DNA of 14,685 nucleotides from UBA993 sp964436815. GTDB taxonomy: Bacteria; Bacillota; Dethiobacteria; DTU022. Below are positions 1 through 6,331 of the stretch, piece by piece. Positions within the stretch are counted from its first letter, which is position 1, and every line of letters begins with the position of its first letter. The notes beneath the pieces are model-generated. The model did not search any database and was not told where the DNA came from. It saw only the letters and a list, made by a program, of their open reading frames with translations. The position numbers and the translations under genes are program-made. Where the stretch lies: the NCBI GenBank assembly GCA_964436815.1, contig CAYTER010000050.1:1-14685 (forward strand). Reading direction: 5' to 3'.

Positions 1-10
1 ACATCTTGAT

Positions 11-55
11 TCAGGGCGAAAGCCTCTTAAACCAGGATTCCTTGACGTCGCTCAT
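11..55 (-). other. 14-codon reading frame with a strong ribosome binding site, possible broken gene start
   Basis: On the minus strand an ATG at 55 follows GGAAGGAG (68-61) with a 5-nt spacer, one of the best Shine-Dalgarno sequences in the window. The frame reads MSDVKESWFKRLSP and then meets TGA at 13-11. It lies 46 nt downstream of the lipoprotein gene on the same strand. The peptide start weakly resembles the amphipathic N-terminus of FtsY-like proteins (a WF-x-RL pattern), so it could be the start of a larger gene interrupted by a stop or frameshift. It could also be a genuine very short peptide. The window ends before this can be decided, so the identification is weak. Confidence 0.3.
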
Positions 56-101
56 TGGAGCTCCTTCCGTATTATAGAGATATGTTTTCTACTTTCAGCC
101 C

Positions 102-1094
102 TTAACTACCGAGCAAAAAGCTTTGTTTGATATAACTTATACCATTTCCTTCCTTACTCAGTATATATCGTCTGGTTGGGAATAATTGGATATATTTTTC
201 AATAGATGCTCCATCTGCCAGAGAAACAATTAAGTTCATAAATTCATCATAAATATCTTCCGGTTCATCACTATAAGGATCGTAGTTATGAATGAGATGA
301 ACTGCATCAACGATGAATTTTTCCTCAGATTCAATTACACTAATTACTTTAGTGCTTGTATAGTAAGCTGGACCGAATCCTTCAATTACATAATAACCTT
401 TATCATTATTCCATATATAGGGAAATACATAACCGTGCTGTACCTTTTTAATTTCACCCCCAAATATTGCTCTTGCAGTCTGTTCTATATCTTTACCGGT
501 AATTATTGGCCCTCCGCTTCCATAATATGTTGGGGTCATTCCACTCAGAGTTAATGCTAATATTAACTCATCGTTTCTTAGTTCATTAGGATTATTAAAT
601 TCCGGAAGTACAAAGCCAATTAAACTAAAACTGGTTGCCTTTTCAATAAATGCAGAAACCTCTTCTTTACTATAACCAACAGGTTGTACATCAACATCGA
701 GAGTCTCGTATAGGCTTTGGCCATCCCTTGGTCTGGCAACATAGTCACCATGAACCCATCCTATTTCCCCATAAGGTTTAACCATGAGCCAACCATTATT
801 CTCATCTAAGATTTCGAGAATTTTCCCATAATATAAACGTTCAAGTATTTCATAATCAGTACCAGGCCCGCTCCTAAACCTTAATACATCGACATTAACT
901 ACACCTAAATTAGACTGGTTGATTGCGTCAGTACCATTTACCACTTGATCATAAGACTCTTCTTCACTAAGTGGACCTTTTTCTAATTCTTCTGAAGGTA
1001 AGTTTTGCGGAATTACATATTCTTGAGCAACACAGCCACATATAAATAGTTGAACTAGTAGGAAGAGCACGAATATAGGTTTTTTGAAATTCAT
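102..1094 (-). CDS. SH3-domain lipoprotein of unknown function
   Basis: A 330-residue predicted exported lipoprotein. The N-terminus has two lysines and a hydrophobic stretch (about residues 6-19), ending at a lipobox-like ICGC with the lipidated Cys at position 21; Cys at -2 is atypical. Residues about 64-120 look like a bacterial SH3 (SH3_3) domain, with an N-V-D-V-L-R-F-R-S-G-P-G-T core, then W102 and a G-W-V-H ending. Such domains usually bind cell-wall peptides. Residues about 140-330 are a second region I do not recognise. The ATG at 1094 has GAAAGGA about 9 nt upstream. The gene is clearly AT-richer than its neighbours, with frequent ATA and AAT codons, which suggests recent acquisition or relaxed selection. 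It is transcribed divergently from the universal stress gene. A role at the cell surface or wall is inferred; the C-terminal function is unknown. Confidence 0.75.
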   Translation of the reverse strand: MNFKKPIFVLFLLVQLFICGCVAQEYVIPQNLPSEELEKGPLSEEESYDQVVNGTDAINQSNLGVVNVDVLRFRSGPGTDYEILERLYYGKILEILDENNGWLMVKPYGEIGWVHGDYVARPRDGQSLYETLDVDVQPVGYSKEEVSAFIEKATSFSLIGFVLPEFNNPNELRNDELILALTLSGMTPTYYGSGGPIITGKDIEQTARAIFGGEIKKVQHGYVFPYIWNNDKGYYVIEGFGPAYYTSTKVISVIESEEKFIVDAVHLIHNYDPYSDEPEDIYDEFMNLIVSLADGASIEKYIQLFPTRRYILSKEGNGISYIKQSFLLGS

Positions 1095-1217
1095 AAAAAA
1101 GAATCCTTTCGTTTATGATATTTAGTCTGAGCATAGTAAAAAGTTTTATTAACCAAATTCTATTATCCACCAAGCTTTGATCAGCAAAATTATTTAACAA
1201 AAAGAATGGATATCCTT

Positions 1218-1246
1218 TTGACGCAAAAATATTATAACGTTAATAT
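1218..1246 (+). promoter_or_regulatory. Sigma-70/SigA-type promoter for the universal stress gene
   Basis: TTGACG (1218-1223) and TAATAT (1241-1246) are separated by exactly 17 nt, close to the SigA consensus. Transcription would start near 1253 and give a leader of about 80 nt before the UspA gene. It is the best-matching promoter I could find by eye in the window. Confidence 0.7.
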
Positions 1247-1252
1247 TATAAC
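1228..1252 (+). repeat. 11-bp direct repeat overlapping the -10 box, candidate operator
   Basis: AATATTATAAC occurs at 1228-1238 and again at 1242-1252. The copies start 14 bp apart, and the second covers the -10 element. The palindrome TAACGTTA (1235-1242) joins them. A repressor bound here would block RNA polymerase, so an operator is plausible, but the region is AT-rich and chance similarity is possible. Confidence 0.4.
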
Positions 1253-1335
1253 AGGGTGGTTTAAGAAAAGTACTTTAAATTGAAATATCATTATTAAGAT
1301 TTAGATGATCAGAATAGTCAAGGGAGATGATCTTG

Positions 1336-1779
1336 GTGAAAATGCTGGTCTGCACAGACGGTTCGGAGCGCAGCAAAATTGCTTTGGAAAAAGCGGCAAT
1401 AATTGCTGAAGGAAGAAATTTTAGTGAGGTGGCGATCATTCATGTCTTTGACAACAAGGATGATGCTTCTCCGGTTTTTATCACCTCGGATAAACAGCTT
1501 GAGTTGATTGACCAACTGAGGAAAGAACGAAAAAAAGAGATGGAGACAATGCTGGCTGATGCTTCGCAAGTCTTTAAAAACAAAAACCTCAAAATCAGCA
1601 CTTTACTAAGGGAAGGCCATCCCGCGCATACTATCGTAAAAGTGGCAAAAGAGGAAGGTTTCGAGATGATTGTTATTGGCAGCAGGGGTTTAAGCGGTCT
1701 GGAGAAGGTGTTCCTGGGCAGTGTTAGTAATGCCGTTGTTCAGGAAGCGCATAACTGCTGTGTGCTGATTGTTAAGTGA
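1336..1779 (+). CDS. Universal stress protein, UspA family, ATP-binding type
   Basis: A single-domain Usp protein of about 147 residues, a cytoplasmic alpha/beta nucleotide-binding fold. The first strand ends in V-C-T-D-G-S, with the Asp that contacts adenine in this family. The C-terminal half has G-S-R-G, nine residues, then G-S (near residues 115-129), the G-2X-G-9X-G-S signature of ATP-binding members such as MJ0577. An ATG at 1327 directly abuts the Shine-Dalgarno AGGGAG (1321-1326), so it cannot be the usual start. TTG at 1333 (6 nt) and GTG at 1336 (9 nt) fit; GTG gives MKMLVCTDGS, typical of the family. It stands alone under its own promoter and converges on the membrane-protein gene at 1795 with no clear terminator between. 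The substrate or client is unknown. Confidence 0.9.
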   Translation: MKMLVCTDGSERSKIALEKAAIIAEGRNFSEVAIIHVFDNKDDASPVFITSDKQLELIDQLRKERKKEMETMLADASQVFKNKNLKISTLLREGHPAHTIVKVAKEEGFEMIVIGSRGLSGLEKVFLGSVSNAVVQEAHNCCVLIVK

Positions 1780-1794
1780 TCATCTAAGTTACGG

Positions 1795-2118
1795 TTATCC
1801 GTATTTCAAAGCACAGTATTCAATAATAACTCCATAAATAATGCCGGCAATGAATCCGACCGGATCACCGAATCCGATTGAGCTGTAAAAAGCAAAGGAA
1901 ACCAATAGACCGATTAGCGCACCCCGATAATAAACTTTAGGTGCGCCGATTGAACTGTCTAAAAGACCGATTACCGCGCCCATCAGCACCCGATTATACC
2001 AAAAAGCAAAGAGAAATACGGCATCAAGGATTGATCCTGCCCTGATTGAGGCTCCGACGATGCAGATCACCCCGAGAATTGCGCCGCTGATTAGCGACAC
2101 CTTCATTCTTTTTGTCAT
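1795..2118 (-). CDS. Small four-helix membrane protein of unknown function
   Basis: About 107 residues, almost entirely hydrophobic, with four likely membrane segments near residues 7-25, 31-53, 66-83 and 87-104. A conserved-looking FAFWYNRVLMG stretch lies in the second helix, followed by an R-G-A-L-I-G-L-L-V-S-F-A-F-Y-S-S run. An upstream in-frame ATG at 2139 is possible, but AGGAGG (2133-2128) lies 9 nt before the ATG at 2118, which settles the start there. It is the last gene of the minus-strand run, 49 nt after the aminotransferase, so it may be co-transcribed. I do not recognise the family. The charged N-terminus (MTKRMK) suggests a cytoplasmic N-terminus. Confidence 0.75.
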   Translation of the reverse strand: MTKRMKVSLISGAILGVICIVGASIRAGSILDAVFLFAFWYNRVLMGAVIGLLDSSIGAPKVYYRGALIGLLVSFAFYSSIGFGDPVGFIAGIIYGVIIEYCALKYG

Positions 2119-2167
2119 AATGAGCAACCTCCTGTCCATTCAAACCACATTAACGCTTGAGGACATT

Positions 2168-3343
2168 TTAACCCTGGTCCAGATGGCTGAAGAACCGCTC
2201 CAGGCGGGTTAAGCCTTCCTTTAAAGTATCCATCGGACTGGCGTAAGAAATTCTTAAGTAACCTTCAGCTCCCTGGCCGAAATCGATGCCCGGGGTGAGG
2301 GCAACCCCTGCTTCATCTAAAATCCGCAGCGCAAAAGCATAAGAATCATTGGTATACTTTTTAACATTGGCCAGCATATAGAAGGCGCCATCCGGTATTT
2401 TTAGAGGCGCAATACCCATTTTCTGCAGAGCTTCAAAGAGATAAAGCCGGCGATCATTGTATTCGCTAAAACGGTTGGCCAGGACTTCCGGCGTTTCACG
2501 CAGAGCGGCGATGCCGGCAGCCTGGATAAATGAACAGGCACAGATAAAGAGGTTCTGCTGCAGTTTCTGGATATTGCGAACCATGGCGGGAGGAACAACC
2601 AGGTATCCGAGACGCCAGCCGGTCATGATATTACGCTTTGAAAAACCGTTGATAACGATAGCCCGATCGGTAAATTCCAGGATCGAATGGTCTTTACCGG
2701 TATAATTAAGACCGTGATATACTTCATCGGCGATAATATAGGGTTCAAGCTCCGCGAAAGCTTTTAAATCAGCTGCTGAAAGCACCGCACCGGTCGGATT
2801 GGAAGGCGAATTAATCATAATCCCTTTAACCTTGGAGCCGATTCTCTTCTTAACTTCAGCAGCCTGCAGTTTAAAGCCTTCCTCTTCACGAACCGGCACC
2901 AGGAGCGGTTCCGCCCCGATATAGCAAACAAAGTTGGGATAGCAGGCATAGTAAGGATCGGCCATCACAACCTGCTCGCCGGCCTCTAACAGGGCAGAAA
3001 ATGCCAGGAGCATTGCCGGCGATGAACCGGAAGTTACAATGACCTGTTCCGGATCGATCTTAACGTTGTAGGTTCGCTTATAATAAGCGGCTACTTCTTC
3101 TCTTAGTTCCAGTTTGCCCAGGCTGTGCGTGTAAGCGGTATCGTTTTGATTGATGGCCTCTATCGCTGCCTGCTTGATAACCTCAGGGGTGTCTCCGCCC
3201 GGTTCGCCAACTTCGAGATGGATAATACTACGCCCCCCGGCTTCCAGTTGCTGCGCTTTCTCCAAAATTTCCATCGCTAAAAAAGGTTTTACCTGGCACA
3301 CGCGATCCGGCAAGTCAGGTTCCAGAAAAAGTTTATCGCTCAT
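2168..3343 (-). CDS. PLP-dependent class I/II aminotransferase
   Basis: A 391-residue fold-type I aminotransferase of the aspartate aminotransferase family, cytoplasmic and of normal length. Visible active-site features are S-N-P-T-G (N182, PLP contact), I-A-D-E-V-Y (D206, pyridine nitrogen, and Y209), G-F-S-K (K236, the Schiff-base lysine) followed by M-T-G-W-R-L-G-Y (R244, phosphate contact), and L-R-I-S-Y (R364, substrate alpha-carboxylate). Y71 in the N-terminal domain resembles the Tyr70-type residue. The amino donor and acceptor cannot be read from sequence: aspartate, alanine, aromatic or branched substrates are all possible. The ATG at 3343 has only a distant AGGGAG about 15 nt upstream. 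The gene starts 22 nt after the twin-CBS gene, suggesting co-transcription. Confidence 0.92.
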   Translation of the reverse strand: MSDKLFLEPDLPDRVCQVKPFLAMEILEKAQQLEAGGRSIIHLEVGEPGGDTPEVIKQAAIEAINQNDTAYTHSLGKLELREEVAAYYKRTYNVKIDPEQVIVTSGSSPAMLLAFSALLEAGEQVVMADPYYACYPNFVCYIGAEPLLVPVREEEGFKLQAAEVKKRIGSKVKGIMINSPSNPTGAVLSAADLKAFAELEPYIIADEVYHGLNYTGKDHSILEFTDRAIVINGFSKRNIMTGWRLGYLVVPPAMVRNIQKLQQNLFICACSFIQAAGIAALRETPEVLANRFSEYNDRRLYLFEALQKMGIAPLKIPDGAFYMLANVKKYTNDSYAFALRILDEAGVALTPGIDFGQGAEGYLRISYASPMDTLKEGLTRLERFFSHLDQG

Positions 3344-3365
3344 CTATTTATTGTTCAGCTCCCTG

Positions 3366-3794
3366 TCAGCTTTTCGCTCTGTCCATCTCTTTTTCTTTGA
3401 TCAGCTCTGCACAGTACTCAATGATCTCTCGCCTTCTGACGATCCCGATAAATACACCGGTATCATCGACCACGGGCACAAAATTTTGTTCACTGGCCAA
3501 CGAAAGAAGGTCAACAATACGGGAATCAATTTGCACCGGTTTGTTTGTAGTGCGGGGAGAAATATCTTTCAGGGTTATCTTCTCCAGGTCAGCAAGGCTC
3601 AAACCGGGATTGTTTTTCAGCTTCCAGAGCAAATCACCCTCGGTAATCGTTCCCGCATAACGCCCTGCATCATCGATCAACGGGACCGCCGCATGGCTGT
3701 GCCTCTCCATCCGTTCCAGGGCTTGCCTGAGGGTTGTTTTAGTAGTAAGGCAAACTACATCATTTTTAGGAATCAGGAAAAATGCTACTCTCAT
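3366..3794 (-). CDS. Twin CBS-domain protein, possible adenine-nucleotide or c-di-AMP sensor
   Basis: A 142-residue stand-alone pair of CBS domains, roughly residues 5-60 (A-A-V-P-L-I-D-D-A-G-R-Y-A-G-T-I-T-E-G-D) and 77-131 (F-V-P-V-V-D-D-T-G-V-F-I-G-I-V-R-R-R-E). Such pairs bind adenosine nucleotides and control a partner enzyme or transporter. Size, the absence of any other domain and the G-I-V-R-R-R ending resemble Bacillus DarB/CbpB (YkuL), which binds c-di-AMP, but the match is from memory and not diagnostic. The ATG at 3794 has AGGAG about 12 nt upstream, a long spacer. The gene lies 6 nt after the GNAT gene and 22 nt before the aminotransferase, so the three are probably one transcript. 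Confidence 0.85.
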   Translation of the reverse strand: MRVAFFLIPKNDVVCLTTKTTLRQALERMERHSHAAVPLIDDAGRYAGTITEGDLLWKLKNNPGLSLADLEKITLKDISPRTTNKPVQIDSRIVDLLSLASEQNFVPVVDDTGVFIGIVRRREIIEYCAELIKEKEMDRAKS

Positions 3795-3800
3795 CGCCGA

Positions 3801-4199
3801 TCAGAACTCCTCTTCGTTATCGATTAGCCCGCCGCCGACCATCCTGAAGCCGGCTTTGCGGTACAGGGAAGATAGTTCAGGCTCAAAAAGCACGTTAATG
3901 GTTTTAATCCGATCTTCTCTGATTTTGCCGGTAACAATGTTTAACAGTTTTAAAGCGATTCCTTTCCGTTGACAATTGGGATCCACTATCAGGCTGCGGA
4001 TCAGGGCATCGTCCACTCCATCGCTTATTACATCAACAAATCCGACTATCTTATCCTTGTCGTAACAAGCTGCGGATAGATAGGTACTGCCAATAGTTTT
4101 TTCGAGCTTATCTTCACGGGAATCCCAGCCAACAGCTCTCCTTAGGCTTGACAGTTCCTGTGCACTTATTTTTGGGTTGATAACATAGTTCAGGGTCAA
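3801..4199 (-). CDS. GNAT family N-acetyltransferase
   Basis: A 132-residue single GNAT domain that would transfer an acetyl group from acetyl-CoA to an unknown amine. Motif A is visible as L-I-V-D-P-N-C-Q-R-K-G-I-A (residues 70-82), whose Q-R-K-G-I-A is the pyrophosphate-binding loop. Motif B is F-E-P-E-L-S-S-L-Y-R-K-A-G-F near residues 105-118, with the usual Tyr and the A-G-F ending. The start is a TTG at 4199 preceded by TGAGGTGA. An ATG at 4203 sits four bases earlier but is out of frame. The gene follows the 59-aa membrane protein by 32 nt and precedes the CBS gene by 6 nt. A small-molecule or peptide substrate is as likely as a protein lysine. Confidence 0.85.
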   Translation of the reverse strand: MTLNYVINPKISAQELSSLRRAVGWDSREDKLEKTIGSTYLSAACYDKDKIVGFVDVISDGVDDALIRSLIVDPNCQRKGIALKLLNIVTGKIREDRIKTINVLFEPELSSLYRKAGFRMVGGGLIDNEEEF

Positions 4200-4231
4200 A
4201 CATTCACCTCAGATCATCAGGGTTAGAGGAC

Positions 4232-4411
4232 CTATTCGTTTTTCCGGCGCTGGGCCTGGATATACAGATAGATGATTAAACCGAGCACCAGTATAAATGT
4301 TACCAGTGTGAAAGGATCAACTTCGAAATAACCGGAAGTAAAAACCAGGTACACTCCAACTACAAATATGATGATTAATAACGCAACGATAAGCCATTTC
4401 TTAGTATTCAA
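4232..4411 (-). CDS. 59-residue two-helix membrane protein
   Basis: A short gene encoding 59 residues, starting MNTKKWLIVALLIIIF and ending QAQRRKNE. Two hydrophobic segments (about residues 6-24 and 34-51) are joined by a short polar stretch (F-T-S-G-Y-F-E-V-D-P). The lysines at the N-terminus and R-R-K at the C-terminus suggest both ends face the cytoplasm, a helical hairpin. The start is TTG at 4411 with a perfect GGAGG (4424-4420) and an 8-nt spacer. The stop is TAG at 4234-4232. It is the first gene after the 107-nt gap that carries a candidate promoter and is followed by the GNAT gene. I do not recognise the family. The strong ribosome binding site and clean hydrophobic pattern make it a real gene. 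Confidence 0.75.
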   Translation of the reverse strand: MNTKKWLIVALLIIIFVVGVYLVFTSGYFEVDPFTLVTFILVLGLIIYLYIQAQRRKNE

Positions 4412-4442
4412 GAATTAATCCTCCCCGGTTTAATGATGCTGG

Positions 4443-4471
4443 ATTAAATTACAGTTAATCATTTCTACCAA
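4443..4471 (-). promoter_or_regulatory. Candidate internal promoter upstream of the 59-aa membrane protein gene
   Basis: On the minus strand TTGGTA (4471-4466) and TTTAAT (4448-4443) are 17 nt apart. TTTAAT differs from the -10 consensus at one base and TTGGTA from the -35 at two. Transcription would start near 4436, about 12 nt before the Shine-Dalgarno sequence. It would separate the second half of the minus-strand run from the diaphorase operon. Confidence 0.45.
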
Positions 4472-4484
4472 AACCGGTCTCATC

Positions 4485-4503
4485 CCTGCCAGGCGCTGGC
4501 AGG
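4485..4503 (-). terminator. GC-rich hairpin after the FMN enzyme gene, possible weak terminator
   Basis: CCTGCCAG and CTGGCAGG form a perfect 8-bp stem with a 3-nt loop, 15 nt downstream of the stop codon at 4519. The minus strand continues with GATGAGACC and has no U-tract, so intrinsic termination would be weak. It may instead stabilise the 3' end of an upstream mRNA. Confidence 0.35.
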
Positions 4504-4518
4504 CATCATCTGTTAAAT

Positions 4519-5544
4519 CTAGTTCCACAGTATTCGCGGTCTTATATTTTTCAGATCAGCGCAGCCGGTTAAAATCATAGCTTTAGATAGCTCTTCATAA
4601 TATTTTTGGTAAAGCAGAAAAACCCCTTCAGCTCTGCCGCCAATGGCTGCTATGGCCACCGGTCTGCCAACCAACACTGCATCCGCACCCAGGGCAAGTG
4701 CTTTTAGAACATCTTCTCCTGAGCGGATTCCGCCATCAATGAAAACCTTCATTGAACCTTTAACTGCAGCGGCAATTTCAGGAAGAACCTCTGCCGTTCC
4801 GGGAGTTTGATCAAGAGCTCTTCCGCCATGGTTGGAAACCACGATCGCGGCAATGCCGATATCGGCGGCAAGAATCGCTTCATCTACAGTCATGATTCCC
4901 TTGAGGATGACCGGAAGCGAGCTGCTGTTAATAATTTTTTTCAGGTGTGCCACCGAAAGGGGCCCAACTGGCTGACCTGACCGGTTCAGGTTATCGAAAG
5001 CAGCAGCATCAACGTCTATACCGACAGCCAGGGCACCGCTTTCTTCTGCCATCCTGATCCGTTTGATAATCTCATCTACCTGTCGTGGTTTGATGATTGG
5101 AACCCCTTTGCCAAGCGCCTTGTCACGTAACGCCGTTAAACCCATTGTGTAAAGGGGCGGATCGGGGGAATCACCGACAAAAGCAACAGTACCGGCTGAC
5201 TCGGCTCCTTCAACCTGGCTATTGATAAATTCGAGATCATCCACCTGTCCCAGGAAGTTATAGGTGGTTTCACACATCGGCGCTCCGAGAATTGGCATGG
5301 AAAGTCTGGCCCCAAAAAAATGATAGCTGAGATCCGGCTCTGCAGCCCTGTGAATTGTCCTGAGATTGAGTTTTAGCCGGTCAAAGGCCTCTATATTACG
5401 GCGAAATCCGGCGCCGGTGCCGCGCCCTCCCATACCGGGCACGGTGCTGATGCATAATCTGCCATCGCATTTAGGACAAACCAGGCAAATTCCCTTAAGG
5501 ATCTGCCTTGCATTTTTATGGACTTCTTCCAGGCTTTGCATCAA
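4519..5544 (-). CDS. FMN-dependent alpha-hydroxy-acid oxidising protein
   Basis: A 341-residue TIM-barrel flavoenzyme of the glycolate oxidase/lactate dehydrogenase family, expected to oxidise a 2-hydroxy acid to the 2-oxo acid. The active-site signature S-N-H-G-G-R-A-L-D carries the catalytic His239 and substrate Arg242. The FMN phosphate site is V-F-I-D-G-G-I-R-S-G (268-276) plus V-G-R-P (292-295). K215 in V-I-L-K-G is the usual flavin contact. The N-terminus carries C20-x2-C23-x2-C26-x4-C31 before a V-P-G-M-G-G-R-G-T-G motif. This arrangement is familiar from clostridial homologues and could bind a metal or Fe-S centre. The start is TTG at 5544 (GAGGG 10 nt upstream) or the following ATG at 5541. 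It lies 13 nt after the sirtuin. The electron acceptor is unknown; in an anaerobe oxygen is unlikely. Confidence 0.88.
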   Translation of the reverse strand: MMQSLEEVHKNARQILKGICLVCPKCDGRLCISTVPGMGGRGTGAGFRRNIEAFDRLKLNLRTIHRAAEPDLSYHFFGARLSMPILGAPMCETTYNFLGQVDDLEFINSQVEGAESAGTVAFVGDSPDPPLYTMGLTALRDKALGKGVPIIKPRQVDEIIKRIRMAEESGALAVGIDVDAAAFDNLNRSGQPVGPLSVAHLKKIINSSSLPVILKGIMTVDEAILAADIGIAAIVVSNHGGRALDQTPGTAEVLPEIAAAVKGSMKVFIDGGIRSGEDVLKALALGADAVLVGRPVAIAAIGGRAEGVFLLYQKYYEELSKAMILTGCADLKNIRPRILWN

Positions 5545-5557
5545 CAGGCATTATCCC

Positions 5558-6331
5558 TCATTTATCATTCCGGGTTGGTTGATCTTCATCAGACAGGGCC
5601 TGAAGCAGGTCGCGTAAAGCTTTACTACTGTTTTCGCGCACCACCACTTCTGCTTTTTGATCATAACCTGTCGGCTGCTGGTTAATGATTGCCATTTTTT
5701 TTGACAGACGCGGCAGGTCGGCAACCGGGTAAACCACCAGGCTGCTGCCCACAACCAGCATGAAATCACATTCATACTGCAATTTGTGCTGCAGCTCAAA
5801 AAAGAAAGTAGGCATGGGATCGCCAAAGAGGACTACCTCAGGTCTGAGAACGCTGTAACAATTGTGGCAGACTGGCGGAATCCGTTTCAGCTCAACCTGC
5901 TGAACCAGTTCTTCAAAGGGATACTTCTTTTTACAACCCTGACAATAGCCGGAGCGTAGGTGACCATGCACTTCCCAGACATTTTTCGACCCGGCCTTAA
6001 CGTGCAGGCCGTCGATGTTCTGGGTGACCAAGCCCTTTAAAAAGCCCATTTCCTCCAGGCGGACCAGGACTCGATGCCCTTCGTTCGGCTCGGCCAGAGT
6101 AATTTTGGAAAACCGGCTGAATCCGGCTTCGTAAAAAAGACGCGGGTTGTTTTTAAGGACATCAACCGATGATACAGCAATGGGATCCACCTTTTCCCAT
6201 AAGCCTGTTCCCGGCGAACGAAAATCCGGAATACCACTGTCGGTACTGATTCCTGCGCCGGTAAGAACGTAAAATCGTTCGTTATCTCTGATTAGATCGG
6301 CTATCTGCCGGATTTGTTCTTCGTAGCTCAC
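5558..6331 (-). CDS. Sirtuin NAD-dependent protein deacylase (Sir2/CobB family)
   Basis: A 257-residue sirtuin that removes acyl groups from lysines, consuming NAD+ to give nicotinamide and O-acyl-ADP-ribose. The motifs are complete: G-A-G-I-S-T-D-S-G-I-P-D-F-R (residues 25-38), T-Q-N-I-D (103-107), catalytic His122 in E-V-H-G, zinc cysteines C130-x2-C133 and C155-x2-C158, and V-G-S-S-L-V-V-Y-P (194-202). The Tyr-x-x-Arg pair typical of SIRT5-like desuccinylases is not evident where expected. The protein looks more like the Thermotoga Sir2 deacetylase group. The start is GTG at 6331 with GGAGG and a 7-nt spacer. It overlaps the stop of the HAD gene as GTGA, implying translational coupling. 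Sharing a transcript with an NADH diaphorase suggests a redox link, which is inference. Confidence 0.95.
   Translation of the reverse strand: MSYEEQIRQIADLIRDNERFYVLTGAGISTDSGIPDFRSPGTGLWEKVDPIAVSSVDVLKNNPRLFYEAGFSRFSKITLAEPNEGHRVLVRLEEMGFLKGLVTQNIDGLHVKAGSKNVWEVHGHLRSGYCQGCKKKYPFEELVQQVELKRIPPVCHNCYSVLRPEVVLFGDPMPTFFFELQHKLQYECDFMLVVGSSLVVYPVADLPRLSKKMAIINQQPTGYDQKAEVVVRENSSKALRDLLQALSDEDQPTRNDK

Noticed and set aside
288..554. 88-codon plus-strand frame inside the lipoprotein gene
   Set aside because: No ribosome binding site or conserved pattern. The minus strand has a signal peptide and an SH3 domain.
1777..1797. Bidirectional terminator between the convergent uspA and membrane-protein genes
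   Set aside because: Only 15 nt separate the stop codons and no hairpin with a U-tract is visible.
3150..3827. 225-codon plus-strand open frame
   Set aside because: It runs antisense through the aminotransferase and CBS genes, which have clear domain motifs. Its product has no recognisable pattern.
5551..5826. 91-codon minus-strand frame overlapping the sirtuin
   Set aside because: It is an alternative frame of the sirtuin 3' part, rich in Trp and Cys without motif structure.
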